In this document: positions 22,952 to 34,169 of the stretch, one piece after another
Position numbering within the stretch: the first letter of the stretch is position 1
Layout: each line of letters begins with the position of its first letter
Assembly (NCBI GenBank): GCA_037349315.1
Contig: JBAIAC010000014.1
Coordinates: forward strand, 26,141,001-26,205,000
DNA from: Chelydra serpentina
Taxonomy: Eukaryota; Chordata; Testudines; Chelydridae
Reading direction: 5' to 3'
Length of the DNA stretch: 64,000 nucleotides
Made by a program: the position numbers and the translations under genes
The notes under the pieces: model-generated
Seen by the model: the letters and a program-made list of their open reading frames with translations, nothing else
Told to the model about the DNA's origin: nothing
The model's database searches: none

Positions 22952-25900
22952 GTAAGAGAATTTCTATTAGGGTAACCAACTCCTTAAAAACAAGGTATTA
23001 AACTTTGCCATTATTCCAGTAGGTTAGTTTTATAACATTAGTGACTAAGATATGTGACAGATCTGAACCCAGTCAGGAGTGCTGGAAACCACACAATGGT
23101 TAAAGCAAGAACAGTAACAGTCCAAGCTTCTCAATGTGCATCAACACACTGGAAGCTTCTCTTTTTTATTTAGTTTAGTCTGGGTTTCCTATTATGAAAA
23201 TGTCGTCAAAAATGCTACTTGTGGTGGCTTTTGCTGATGCAGATACTAGTGCATTAAAGTTGAGGAAATTGCTGTTTTCATGGACTACAGAAAAAATGTG
23301 GGAGGGCAGTCACTTTAGGTTGCTGTTGACCTGATTTAGACCTGATCAGGTGGTCTAGAGGAGTCTCTGGCCCTAAATAACTTCTTCTTCCCTATCCTCT
23401 TTCATCTAAGTAGGAGGCAGAGGTTATATGACAGCCCATGTCTACTAGATTTATATCTTCAGTGTCCATAAATCTAATATAGAAATGAGAGGCTACTTGG
23501 ATGAGTCTGAATTGTACAGTATTTGCATCTGTCACTTGGATGCATGATGATATGATAAAAGGAATTTATTGCAAAAGGCAAAAACAGTTTTGTAGGTTCG
23601 TTAGTCCCTAACAGTTAGGGCTTTATGAGAATGAGGAACTGGATTACAAACTACATCTACAACTAGCTATCACCAGCTTCAAAGCACAGTTTTCATGACA
23701 CTGGAGGGGCACCATTTTTAAGGTTAAACCTGATTTCTATCCCAACTATAAATCTCTAATTTAGCCATGTTCCAATTAAATGTCTTCAAATCTCATTCAG
23801 TAAAGAATGCCCAAAGGAGGCGTGGCAGTATTGTGAGGAAAAGATATTAAGATTAAATATGTATAGATTTGCTAAGTAAAAATAGAACTGAAATCATTTG
23901 AAAGTTGTGAAAGCCAGAGAGAACAACTTAGGATACCACACATACGAAACTTGGTGATACCATTCAACAACTCCCCATGTGCATCTCAAGGGATTTCATC
24001 GAAGCCCCATTGCTTAGACTGAACAAAACACTAACCGGTACAATTCTCCTTTTGCAAGGAAAGGGACTGGGTGACTTGATGGAATGAGGGGCTCGAATTT
24101 ATTGGCCTACTGGCCATTCAGCCTCAGACTGATTCTTCAGGACTTTCATTCTGTTAGTCTTCCAGTTGACTAGTCAGACTTGGTGGTAGTTGTAAACAAC
24201 TAGTTCAGTTGTACAGTAAAAGCCCAGAAGGTTGTAGTAAGTGACATAGTTGATCTTACTTGTTGCGATAATGTAACTAATTACAAAGGTAGTTTGAACA
24301 TAAATTACTGAACTTGTAATGTAATATACTATAATTTGAAAAGCATACACCCAATTCTTCATCCAGGAAAAACTTGCTCTGCATTTTGCTTGACTTTTTC
24401 CCACCCAATTTATGATTTTAAAAAAGCACAAAATGCTCCCCTTAATTATACATGTGATGAGGCATGTTAAAATCCTTCTCCACGGCCCCTTTGAAGGAGA
24501 AAACCAGTCAAATCAAGTGAATAGAGCTTATTTCCGAGTTCCCTTGCCCAGGATTATGGCAGATGTTTTTTTCAGCCTTTCATAGTTTCCCAAGGAAAAC
24601 AGTAAGATTCTTTGATCAGCTGCAGCATAGTCTAATGGTATAATAGAAAAAATAATATGAAATCTAACATCTATTCAAATAGCTTTTCCCTATACAACAG
24701 TGAATATTTTTTTAAAATAGCTTTATTAGAAATGTATTTCAAGAAAGCTTCAAGTGACAATTGAAATATTGACCCAGTCATTCATTTGTAATTGAGAAAT
24801 ACTTCCTTTTAAACTAATTTATGACTTCTCTTTATCCATGAACGAGTAATTTAGAAAAGTTCCAATAGTTAAAACTAGAACAGAAACTAGGCTGTAACAG
24901 TACAAGGCAGTCTTAGATCACTGAATGTATGCCATTTATTGTACAGGACAAAGAATGGCTTGTCTAATAGAATTGAAACAAACTGAGTTTCCATTGTCCC
25001 TATGCACAACTGGTAAAGCTGACAGGTAACCAGTCTCTACTATAAAGTTTGTATATTCTTCCCGTTGTAACCCTGGAGGCCAATCTTATTTCAAAGAATG
25101 GAAGGATGAGAGCCAGGAAAACCATTTGCAGCAAACAATGTTTAATTTATCTCTTGTGTTCAATGTCTGAACAGAACTAAGTCTACAGATTACCTCTGTT
25201 TTAGGGTTTTAAAAAAAAAATTCTGCCTCATTATTTAGTACTATTCAAGGCTTTACTAAGTACTGAAAAAGCGAACATACTCCCCAGGTACTCTGATCTG
25301 AAAGCATGTTTTCAGGCTGTTTTCAGAAGCCTAGCAGAGAGGGTTCACATATATGCAACCCTCCCCCACCCCCCAAATGCTTGCACATGCTCTCTTGCTA
25401 AAAATCTGATGTGGACAATCCAGAAGGATCCATCCCAGATTATGCGTTGCAATGGGCAAATCCTGTAACTCTCGCTTGCTGCTTTTTTTGAGAAGCAGAA
25501 CCTCCTTCTTTAAAGATCTATCTTCATCCCAACCAGCGGTGTTCTGTTTTATAGACAGCCTTATGGAAGGAGTTTCATCTGTTGTTTTCACTGGAGTTAT
25601 CTGTACTCTACCGAATTCCCATAAACACCAACATACCTTACAGTAGAACTTGGGTGGTTCCTGTGGAATGGTGTAGAACTTGCCAGGCACTCAAAGGCTA
25701 TACTTTCTGATCTAGTTCCTCCTGGATATCATTAATAGGGTTTTCAGCTAGCTCCTGTTTTGGACAGGCATCAACTTTTGAAGTCCACTAGGGGTGCCAA
25801 ATGTAGGGGGGTTCATCCCACTTTGGCTAGGTTCTTAAAGGCTATAGCCTATCTCAGACTTTGCTTGGTGGGTAGCAAGCTCTGTATTCAGACTTCGCAC

Positions 25901-27918
25901 TCTTCTCTTTGGTGCCCTCCAGTATGCTTTTCTTGTGAGTGATGTTACTTGAAGCAGTCACTTCATTCTGGATGGTAGGGTAACTCATGGCCCCTTCCTC
26001 TGCTTTCTTTTCACAGTTCTCCATACCTGTTATAGTTTTCACATCAGCAAGACTTCCTCTTTCCATATTTAATCAAGTTATTTCTTTTCCTAAATTCTGC
26101 CCTAAAGCAAGGCACAGAATATCTCCCTCAATATTTGGAGGGTTCTTTGCCTAACTGCGTATGAAGTGTTCAGGTGACAATTTTTGTCCTTTGAGTGCCC
26201 TTGCAAGGGACTTAAAGCCTCCTGATCATTCACTCCTCCTGGAGCTTTATTTCTTGTCAATACATTAGTAAGTCATTTTTACCAGTCCAGCTGAACCTGT
26301 TCCCTCAGACTAATGATCACTTCCTGGTCAACCCTCCATAGAAATGCTTCGCTGGGCAGCTCTCTGGAGCTCTGTCAGTGCTCAAACAAAGTACTGCCCC
26401 GAACCTCTGCTTCAGCCAATGCATCGTTTGCACACAGAATGGTCAGGAAATCAGACTTTAAGGCTAGAAAGAAACATTCTGATCCTTCAGCCTGACCTCA
26501 GCATAATGTAGGTGATGGAGTGCAACCAGTCATTAGTATTAAGCCTTCAGTTGGAGGGAGAAATCTCACTGGCTGTATTTGAAGGTGCTGTATTTGACAG
26601 GCCCAGTGACAAACTAGAGGACTTTTCATTGTGTATCCAAACCAGACTGTTCTCTTTGCTCTCATGTGTTAATGGATAACTACTACTGTTATCCAGAATC
26701 CATGTAAGATCTGCAGATGGTAGGTTGAATTGAAATAGACAGTGAACTGTCAGCAGGGGAAACATAGGTAAAAGTTAATGGTGGTAAAATTGCTTTGTTC
26801 TTTGTCATATATCTCAAATTGTCTTAAAGCTAAAGTAGATCACTCCATGAAGCTGTGCCTGGTATTAATTTGGTAGATGAGACTTCCTTTCTTCTTACCA
26901 AGGACTCTTGAGGTCTGGTTTTAATGCAGGAGATTGGGATAAACCTGGTCCATAACCTTAGCAACAGAACTTAGAACGAAGGGATAAATAAATAAAAATA
27001 CACCTAGACATCCAGCTTCCTAAGGGGAATGTTCTTCGATCTATGCAGTTTCATTTTTGGCATTCACAACAAACTGTGCACTATGGGGTTCAGCATATCT
27101 AGTCCTTTTAGTTTCAAGGCACACTCTTGTTTTTAATGCATTGCACCTGAAGCAGGATGCATGTTGTAACAATGCTTGCAGAGACTGGCTTTAACAGTCC
27201 AAATATCAGTATTGTCTGAAATATCTCTACACCCATGAGAAAACTTTCCTCTTGGAGTGAGGTGTGTACTAGTTCCTGCAGGGCAATTTCTTGGTACTAG
27301 GTCATAACTTGTAAAGACTTGCTGGGATATTTTCGTACCATTCCTCAACCATACTCATTAGCCTTGAATTTTGTTGAATATTTTCTCTGAGAAGACCAAA
27401 CTAATAACTTTTCTTCTCTCTGAACTAATTATAAGGGGAGAGACTATGTATTCTGCAACAGTGAATGCTTTTTCCAAGTCAGTGACCATGTAGTCTTATG
27501 AAACAAAAATTTGACAACTTGTATCTGTAATATATGTAAGCAAGTACACCACATTACATGCTACCTGCAGGCTTCAATCATATTGATGAACAAAATGTTC
27601 CTAAAAACTAGCAGCATGAGTAGTTGGCTAGCTTTGAGAATTTGGGATGGGTCTTTTGACTTAAAGAAAAATTCTTTATCAAGTCTTCATAATGCAAAGA
27701 AGCTTGGTGATTAGATTTGCTTTGAAGTATGATCTCCTGATTGGAGGGGTGTCTTCCTCCCTCTCCTGCCACCTCCATGGGAAGGGGATGGTTGGAAAGA
27801 GGGTTGGGTGTGTAGAGAGGAGTGAAAAATCCTTAAGATAGATGTGGACAATAGGAAAATGCACAACTGGATCTGGTCACATCTGGCTTTATCCTATTTT
27901 TTTTGTATACCATTAATC
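22952..27918 (+). other. MTUS1: MTUS1 intron, first part (18-kb intron 22952-40870)
   Basis: Unique-looking AT-rich intron from the donor at 22952 up to the GC-rich MITE at 27919. No exon with conserved MTUS1 residues and no clearly assignable transposon were recognised. ORFs of about 60-119 codons on both strands lack family resemblance. Confidence 0.6.
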
Positions 27919-28373
27919 CATGGCACCAGGATTTGGGGGGCGGCTGGCCACGGCTGCCTCCCGCTTCCGCGGCTGAGCCGGGAGGGTGGCTGGCCACGGC
28001 TGCCTCCCGGCTCCGCGGCTGAGCCCTAGGCAAAACTTCCTTGCACCAGTCCTGCCCTCCCCAGCTAACACCACGCCCCACCCACCGGCAGCCAGTCCCC
28101 CCGCCCCCGTGGGCCGGCAGCTCAGCCCCCCGCCGCAGCAGCCTACCCCTGCCTGCGGTGCCTCCCCAGCTCCTGGCTCATCCGGGAAGCAGGAGGCAGC
28201 CACGGCGAGCCGCCCTCCTGGCTCAGCTGCAGAGCCGGGAAGCGGGAGGCAGCTGCAGCCAGCTGTCCCCCCGGCTCAGCCGCGGAGCCAGGAGGCAGCC
28301 GCAGCCACCCGCCCCCCAAATCCTGGCGCCCTAGGTGACCACCTAGGGTCACCTAGTGGGTGCGCTGGCCCTG
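27919..28373. mobile_element. GC-rich palindromic hAT-like MITE
   Basis: Mirror-image segments 'ggcaccaggatttggggggc' (27922-27941) and 'gccccccaaatcctggcgcc' (28311-28330) enclose several direct and inverted copies of a 'ggctgcctcccggctccgcggctgagcc'-like module. The right end ...GCGCTGGCCCTG is flanked by CATTAATT (28374-28381) and the left end by CATTAATC (27911-27918), a 7/8 target duplication. The left terminus looks shortened. Long overlapping ORFs of up to 141 codons come from the GC-rich palindrome and are not genes. Confidence 0.7.
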
Positions 28374-28381
28374 CATTAATT

Positions 28382-28714
28382 CCTTTGTCTCCCTACAGTG
28401 CTTGCCATTAAAAAGCCAGTGCTTTCCAACAGTGTTACATGAGACTGCTTTTGTCTATTCTAGATAAAAATCAAGTGCGGTGTCCTATTGATCATATGAT
28501 ATTTGCAGGTAAATGTTAACTTTTAATGGTCACATCTGTGCCTCGGTGGACTGATTGCTGGTTCTACTTGTCACAGCATTGATTTATTCAAATCTTGTAG
28601 CTGTGGAACTTGCCCAGCTGCACTGCAAAAACCTGAACAGCAACAGGTGGTGGTGTAGCGCTGCTGATACCAAGAAGCCTTCCTATCCCTGCAGCAAAGA
28701 TTGCACAGGATCAT
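28382..28714. other. MTUS1: MTUS1 intron between two repeats
   Basis: Short intronic stretch between the GC-rich MITE and the tRNA-derived SINE. I see nothing in it. Confidence 0.5.
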
Positions 28715-28900
28715 GGGGGGGAGGGTTAGCTCAGTGGTTTGAGCATTGGCCTGCTAAACCCAGGGTTGTGAGTTCAATCCTTGAGGGGGCCATTTAGGGA
28801 TCTGGGGCAAAAATTGGGGATTGGTCCTGCTTTGAGCAGGGGGTTGGACTAGATGACCTCCTAAGGTCCCTTCCAACCCTGATATTCTATGATTCTATGG
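28715..28900 (+). mobile_element. tRNA-derived SINE with CR1-like 3' tail
   Basis: The 5' part is tRNA-like with a pol III A box ('TTAGCTCAGTGGTTTGAG') and B box ('GGTTGTGAGTTCAATCC'). The body leads into 'ggttggactagatgacctcc' and ends in 'ttctatgattctatg', the octamer repeat of CR1 3' ends. This architecture is that of turtle/sauropsid tRNA-CR1 SINEs, mobilised by CR1 reverse transcriptase. It is not a functional tRNA gene: the acceptor stem is not paired. Confidence 0.92.
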
Positions 28901-29078
28901 TATGGAGGCCAAAGCTTAAATTGGGTGAGATGACAGGGACAAAAGCATAGAAACCAGAATATGAAGATCTGCCTATTCCACTTCTGCCAATAGGCAGCCT
29001 TGCTACAGCAACACATGTTGCCACTGGTGGAGCTGCTGCCAGCCTCCTGGAGGCTGAAGCACGCCTGGCTGCTACCAG

Positions 29079-30041
29079 TACTCCTTGAGGAATTCTGCGC
29101 CACTGCGCAGGTGCGGAATTCATGTCTCCTGCAGATATCTTTGCTTCCCTGCAGAAAAATAACTTTCTGATGGGGGAAGCAAAGGGAAGCCACAAGAGCG
29201 GTCATGCAGTCCTCCCCAGCAGTGTTTTGGGTGCCCGGAGCAGCTGGCAGAGAGGTAAATAACCATGTTGGGGGAGAGAGGGGCAGGGACAGTGCTGGGG
29301 ACACCCTAGCCTATGGCTCCTACCCTATGCTGGGCTCAGCTGCCAGGGACTTCATCTTCCCCTGCATGGAGCAGCTGGGGCTAGGTCCGATCCACCCTCA
29401 GAAATCTCCCCTGGCTGCAGGAAGCTCTGCACCCTCCCCTGCTCCCATTGCACCTCAGCTGTGGGGGGAAGGGTCACCTGTATGGGGAACTGCTCCACTG
29501 TTCACCTAACCTCTGTACATCTGGACCCTCCTGCTGAGCCTCCCCCTCCCCCACACCACACTCACCTGCCCCTAGACCCACTGCCGAGTCCTATTACTCT
29601 TGCGTTCGCAACCCCACAACAAGCCCCTGTACCCAGATCTCCCCTAGTGCACTTAAATCCCCGCACTGAGCCACCTGCACCCAGATTGCCCCACATGGAA
29701 CCCTCTCAACCCACACCTGGATCCCCCCTACTAAGCCCCTCCACACTTGGATCCTGTTGGGCTGAGCCTGCTCACCCACACCTGTTGTGGAGGGGCAGGC
29801 CCAACGCGGCCATTGCATTGTGTCAGAGTCAGGTGCAGCCTCACTGCTGACTCCATAGCCCAGGCAGGAGCTGCAGCATGATCTCCAACCTCCATGCAGC
29901 CAGTGGCCCATGCTCCCCAGTGGCCCATGCTGGAAACTCCACCTTTATCTGACAAATAAAATTTGCAGAATTTTGCAGAATATTACAATATTGTGGGAAG
30001 AATTATTTTTTTTTATTTGGTGCAGAATTCCTTCATGAGTA
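29079..30041. mobile_element. DNA transposon, non-autonomous (TACTC...GAGTA ends)
   Basis: A 963-bp element with inverted ends TACTCCTTGAGGAATTCTGC and GCAGAATTCCTTCATGAGTA, flanked on both sides by TACCAG (29073-29078, 30042-30047). The interior is C-rich with imperfect direct repeats of 'ctgagcc...cacac..ccagat' around 29500-29790, which produce long spurious ORFs. The superfamily is uncertain: a six-base duplication fits neither hAT nor Harbinger exactly. Confidence 0.7.
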
Positions 30042-30047
30042 TACCAG

Positions 30048-30905
30048 GCGACTTCTGGCCCTGAAGCACAGACTGAAGGTAGCAGAGGGAAGAGGAACAA
30101 AAGTAGGGAATGCAATCCTCTGTGGGACTATTTCAGTTCAGCCCCACAATGGCAAAGCATAGGGTTGTTGGCACAATTTTGCTGCCTCTGTCTGGGCCCA
30201 GTACAGCTGTGTCAGTGGGGTGGCTCCAATCCTGCTGATGCATTTTGGGGAAAAGTGGAAAATCTGGAGGGTTGTGTGGTGAGGGTTCAGAGCAAGGGGC
30301 ATATTTCTGAGCTATGAAGTGGTTAAATAAGGAGCCCCACCTTGGATGGTGGGGGGCAGACAGCATGTTTCTGCTCGGGTGGGGGTTGATTTGGAGGGAA
30401 CTGAAGGGGTTTGGAAGGTTCTGGGCAGAGAGTAACTGTCACTTGAAGTTGTGAATGAATTGGTGCTGTGGAGCATAGAGGAGAATGGTAAGAGATTCTG
30501 GAATAAAGGGTGAGGTTGGAACTGAGGGGGTAGTAAGGGGGTAGCAGAGACAATAATACTGTTCTCATGCTCTGTTTTACTTGTTCATTCTGGAAGGAGA
30601 AGTGATGGACAGGGAATAGTGAAACTGTTTTATTCTTACTTACCAAAATATTGCCATGTAACACTCATGACAATGCACTAGTTCTATTTTGAAAATATTA
30701 ACTTGTAGCGGGAGGAGTGTTTGTGTATACACAAGCTGCTGCTTACAGCTCCACCATATTTTTGGCGTGAGCTGCTACTGGATCCTAAATCTGTGCCAGG
30801 GAGGAACACTTTTTTATAATGACTTGTGGATAAATGAACTAATATTATAGAAGGCCATCTCACATATGGAATGGGTTTTGCCTTGAGTCATGTTATCCCC
30901 CCAAT
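30048..30905. other. MTUS1: MTUS1 intron, non-coding
   Basis: Purine-rich stretch in the 18-kb intron, with no exon or recognised repeat. Confidence 0.45.
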
Positions 30906-31128
30906 CAGTGTGTCTCAACCATTCCAGACTAGGGTACCTCTTTCAGGAGTCTTTGTCTTGCATGCCCCAAGTTTCACTTCATTTAAAAACTACTTCATTA
31001 TGAAATGAGACATAAAAATACAGAAGTCTCACAGCGCACTGACTGAAAAATTGCAAACTTTCTCATTTTTACCATATTATAAAATAAATTGGAATATAAA
31101 TATTGTACTTACATTTTACTGTATAGAC

Positions 31129-31520
31129 CAGTGGTCCTCAACCTTTCTGTTGCAATAGCATATTCATGTTCCCAGAAGAGTGTGGCGGGTGGCGGACGAT
31201 CAGCCGCCGAAATGCCGCCCAGAAGCGGCGTCATCGAGAAGCATCGCCGCCGAAATGCCGCCCAGAAGCGGCGTCATCGAGAAGCATCGCCGCCGAAATG
31301 CCGCCCAGAAGCGGCGTCATCGAGAAGCATCGCCGCCGAGAAGCGGCGATGCTTCTTGGTGTTGCTGCTTCTCGGAGGCATTTCGGTGGCTGGTTGTCCG
31401 GTGGCTGCGCTCCTCAGTGGCGGGTTGTCCGGCGGAAGTGCTCCCTTGTTAGTAGGCGGGCGCACATAAATGCCCCAGTGGGCGCCATGGCGCCCGCGGG
31501 CACCGCGTTGGGGACCACTG
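31129..31520. mobile_element. hAT MITE (CAGTGGTCCTCAACC family) with a 43-bp tandem array
   Basis: A 392-bp GC-rich element with ends CAGTGGTCCTCAACC and GTTGGGGACCACTG. The target duplication is GTATAGAC (31121-31128) and GTATAGAT (31521-31528). It contains about three direct copies of a 43-bp unit (31209, 31252 and 31295 mark equivalent bases 'gaaatgccg'). The unit gives Arg/Ser-rich spurious ORFs in all + frames. Inserted within the older hAT-like body 30906-31685. Confidence 0.88.
31202..31340. repeat. 43-bp tandem repeat, about 3.2 copies
   Basis: Direct repeats with period 43 and near-perfect identity, each containing 'aatgccgcccagaagcggcg' and 'tcatcgagaagcatcgccgc'. The last part is followed by an inverted copy ('agaagcggcgatgcttcttgg'-like), so the array also folds back. 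It lies wholly within the hAT MITE. Confidence 0.9.
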
Positions 31521-31986
31521 GTATAGATCATAGAGCACTATAAACAAGTAATTGTATGAAATTTTAGTTTCTTCTGATTTCGCTAGTGCTTTTTATGTAG
31601 CCTGTTGTAAAACTAGGCAAATATCTAGATGAGTTAATATACCCCCTGGAAGACCTCTGCGTACCGTGAGGGGTTGAGAACCAGAGCCCTATGTAAAGAG
31701 AAGTACTTAGGTTGTTGCTGTCCCTTTAACTCACTTGTCTGAGAACTCTCAACACTATTATTAGTAATACCCAAGACTATCCTAATGAAAACTTGTCTAC
31801 ATTTTTATTTTGCTCATTTTGTGTATTTGACAGATGTTTGTGAATTGATAGTTTAATTCTTTGGTAAACTATTGAGGGAATTCTACTGTTAGACCTACAA
31901 ATGGAGGAGAAATATTTTGAAAAATGTCTGGTAAAACTTCATTGGTAGTGCGACTTAAAAGTATGTGTAGCACCTCATCTATTCTT

Positions 31987-32179
31987 TGTGTGTAGTTGTT
32001 CTGATAAGCACTATAAAAACAGAGGCAGGATTAATAATTTCAGAAAGCTAGATGAGCTAAACTGTAGCACAGTCTACTAGTAGATTAGTAGAACAATGCT
32101 TGGAATGCTCAGCTAGCTTTTGGAAATTTATTAATCCTGCCTCTGTTTTTATAGTGCTTATCAGAGCAACTACACACAA
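31987..32179. mobile_element. Fold-back element (MITE-like)
   Basis: Arms of about 50 bp in inverted orientation: 'tgtgtgtagttgttctgata' onward through 'aaaacagaggcaggattaat' on the left, and the complement ending 'gcaactacacaca' on the right. The loop is about 80 bp. Boundaries are near TTGTGTGTAG. The superfamily is not identified and no clear target duplication is seen. Confidence 0.7.
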
Positions 32180-33369
32180 TTACAAAAATGTTTAAAGATG
32201 AGTCTGCTGGGAACAATACCTTTGTTTCTTTTCCCATGATTTACTTAATACCCTTGACATCTGCTGAAAATGTCTCGTATTAGAGAAAACAGTCAAGGAC
32301 TGCATTCATCTTAAAATGGCCAAAACTGTCTTCTACAGATTAAAACTAGATACATTTTGTCATGTCTCTAAAATTCAAAATATCCTCTTAAAATCATTGA
32401 ACAAGTTTTAACCCTTCCAGGATAGGGACAACTAATTTTTTTCACTTGCATAAAAAAAAAAAAAAATCCAGGAATCCCAACCGTAATCTTAGAGGTGTAA
32501 AACTATCAAGATTCAAAACTGTTTTTTTCATGTTGGTTTTTCTCTGCAGTTCTAAGAGAAACATTCCCAACTGTCTTCCTTTGTGCACTTAATCTACCCA
32601 AATTTCCAGCTGGGAAAAACCACAAGGCTTGTATTCCCTGTATGTCACAAAGCTCTATTGAATTGTGGAAGCTTTTCAATCAGTCCTAAACCTGAAATAT
32701 TTAAATATGGCTTTGGTAAATGATGCTTTACCCTCAAAATTGGAATCTACCTTTAATCCTAGTGTTCAGTTGACAGTTAAGCATGGTAAGCAGAATTATA
32801 AACACAGCTCTCTGATCAATGTGGAAGTATGAGTATCTTTCTTCACTGTCACGTTTGAGGGCTGGGATTGTATAGGTTTTACAGAGGAAATATTTAAATT
32901 GAGATTTGATATGAGGAGGATGGAGGCATAGAACTGGCAAGAGACAATCTAACTTTTGACTACTTGATTATTTATATATTTTTTTTGGTCTCAAGCATAT
33001 TTTCCCGGTATGACTTCTGTAGCACAGGAAGTTCATATGCCAGCATCAAGAAGCTTTTAAAGTTATTTTAGCCGATGATGATCTGCTCAAGATTCACAAG
33101 TGAGGTTGACTTTTTAGTCTAGGTCATGAAGTTTGAGCTTAGCAAGTCTTGATAAATGAACATCCTTCTGTGAATGTTTTCATTCTGGTACAAGAGGTAT
33201 TTTTAACCTACTTGACACTATGTAGTTATTACATACTCATTTTTTTGTTTTTTAAAGTTCTAAGCATTAGCCAACTCATTACTCCAGGGATGAAGAATGC
33301 AGTACTTCTCACTCTACACTACAGTAACTAGAATAAATAATTGATTCAGGCTTATTACACTGACAGGAC
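32180..33369. other. MTUS1: MTUS1 intron, non-coding
   Basis: AT-rich, with an A run at 32452-32465. No exon or recognised repeat. Confidence 0.45.
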
Positions 33370-33860
33370 AGGTGACTGCTTTTATTCTTTATAACACTGC
33401 TTATTCTATATCTGGCCTAGTGTCTTCTGACTGGCCATGCTGTTCTTCCAATGATACTAGTGTATATGCCATATCTGTTTGTATCTCTCTCAATAGTCTT
33501 GGGACTCTTTTCTGTGCTGTTCCCCATCTAAGGAACACCCTTTTTCTGATCTGGTTTGTAAAGCCACTACTATCCTTTTTTAAATCTCTTGAAGTTCCAC
33601 TTCATTATGCCTACAAGAAACATGTCAATTAAGCCTTCTACTTAATTCTATATAGAGTTCTCATTTTAAAAAAAACCTGTTCCCTCATGCTATGCACTAG
33701 ACTTCACTAATTAACTGTATAATCTTAATGAGGCTCCGCCTTTTTGTTCCCCGATCTTATGTCAAATCTGAAATTGGTCTAACTTCTAAGGGCAAGGATC
33801 CTGTCTTACCAATATTGGGAGGCTTCAGCACCTATATGGGGTGCTGTTAAAATAAAACAA
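33370..33860 (+). mobile_element. Possible old L2/L3-like LINE 3' remnant
   Basis: The + strand reads like a degenerate LINE C-terminus: 'VPHLRNTLFLIW...FFKSLEVPLHY' in the 33372-33632 frame recalls the 'WNSLP...FKxxLKTHLF' ending of L2/CR1-type ORF2. It is followed by 'gggcaaggatcctgtctt' and an A-rich end near 33850-33860. Identity is low, so the assignment is tentative. Confidence 0.35.
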
Positions 33861-34169
33861 ATAACTGTAGTAACATGAGGGAATTGAGATGTTTATATTT
33901 TAAGCATGGGAGACTTGGATTGAATTGGTAGTTGTCAGACTTTCCTTTGTAAACTTTGGTAAGATAACTTCTCAGTGTATTTGTTCCCTTTAGGGGTACC
34001 TCTCTACTTTTACCAGGGGCCTTCTGAGGATAAATTATAAATGGCTGGGAGGTGTTTCTGATACCAACATAAGAGAGGGGGTATATAAGCACCCATGCCA
34101 TTAAATTCAGTATGCACTTGTAGTATGTAGTCGAGGAAGCTCTAGGATTTTAATGAAAATTCAAATAAG

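Larger units (their letters stand above)
30906..31685. mobile_element. hAT-derived element hosting another hAT MITE
   Basis: The left end CAGTGTGTCTCAACC and right end GGGGTTGAGAACCAG are imperfect inverted repeats. After removing 31129-31528 the remaining body is continuous AT-rich sequence with 'gggtacctctttcaggagtc' on the left and 'accccctggaagacctctgc' on the right, a mirror of subterminal sequence. The CAGTG start and the size fit a non-autonomous hAT. Outer target duplications are not clear. Confidence 0.6.

Noticed and set aside
27913..28411. Long GC-rich ORFs on both strands (up to 141 codons)
   Set aside because: They overlap in several frames within a palindromic MITE and have low-complexity Pro/Ala/Gly-rich products with no splice or start context.
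28715..28790. Sequence resembling a tRNA gene (A and B boxes)
   Set aside because: It continues directly into a CR1-like 3' segment and octamer tail and lacks a paired acceptor stem; it is the head of a SINE.
29461..29911. ORFs of 105-129 codons on both strands
   Set aside because: C-rich direct repeats inside a non-autonomous DNA transposon; opposing frames are equally open.
31202..31340. CRISPR-like regular repeats
   Set aside because: Contiguous 43-bp tandem units without unique spacers, in a vertebrate transposon.
31089..31543. ORFs with repeated Arg/Pro/Ser-rich units
   Set aside because: They translate the 43-bp tandem array inside a hAT element in all three forward frames; no gene.
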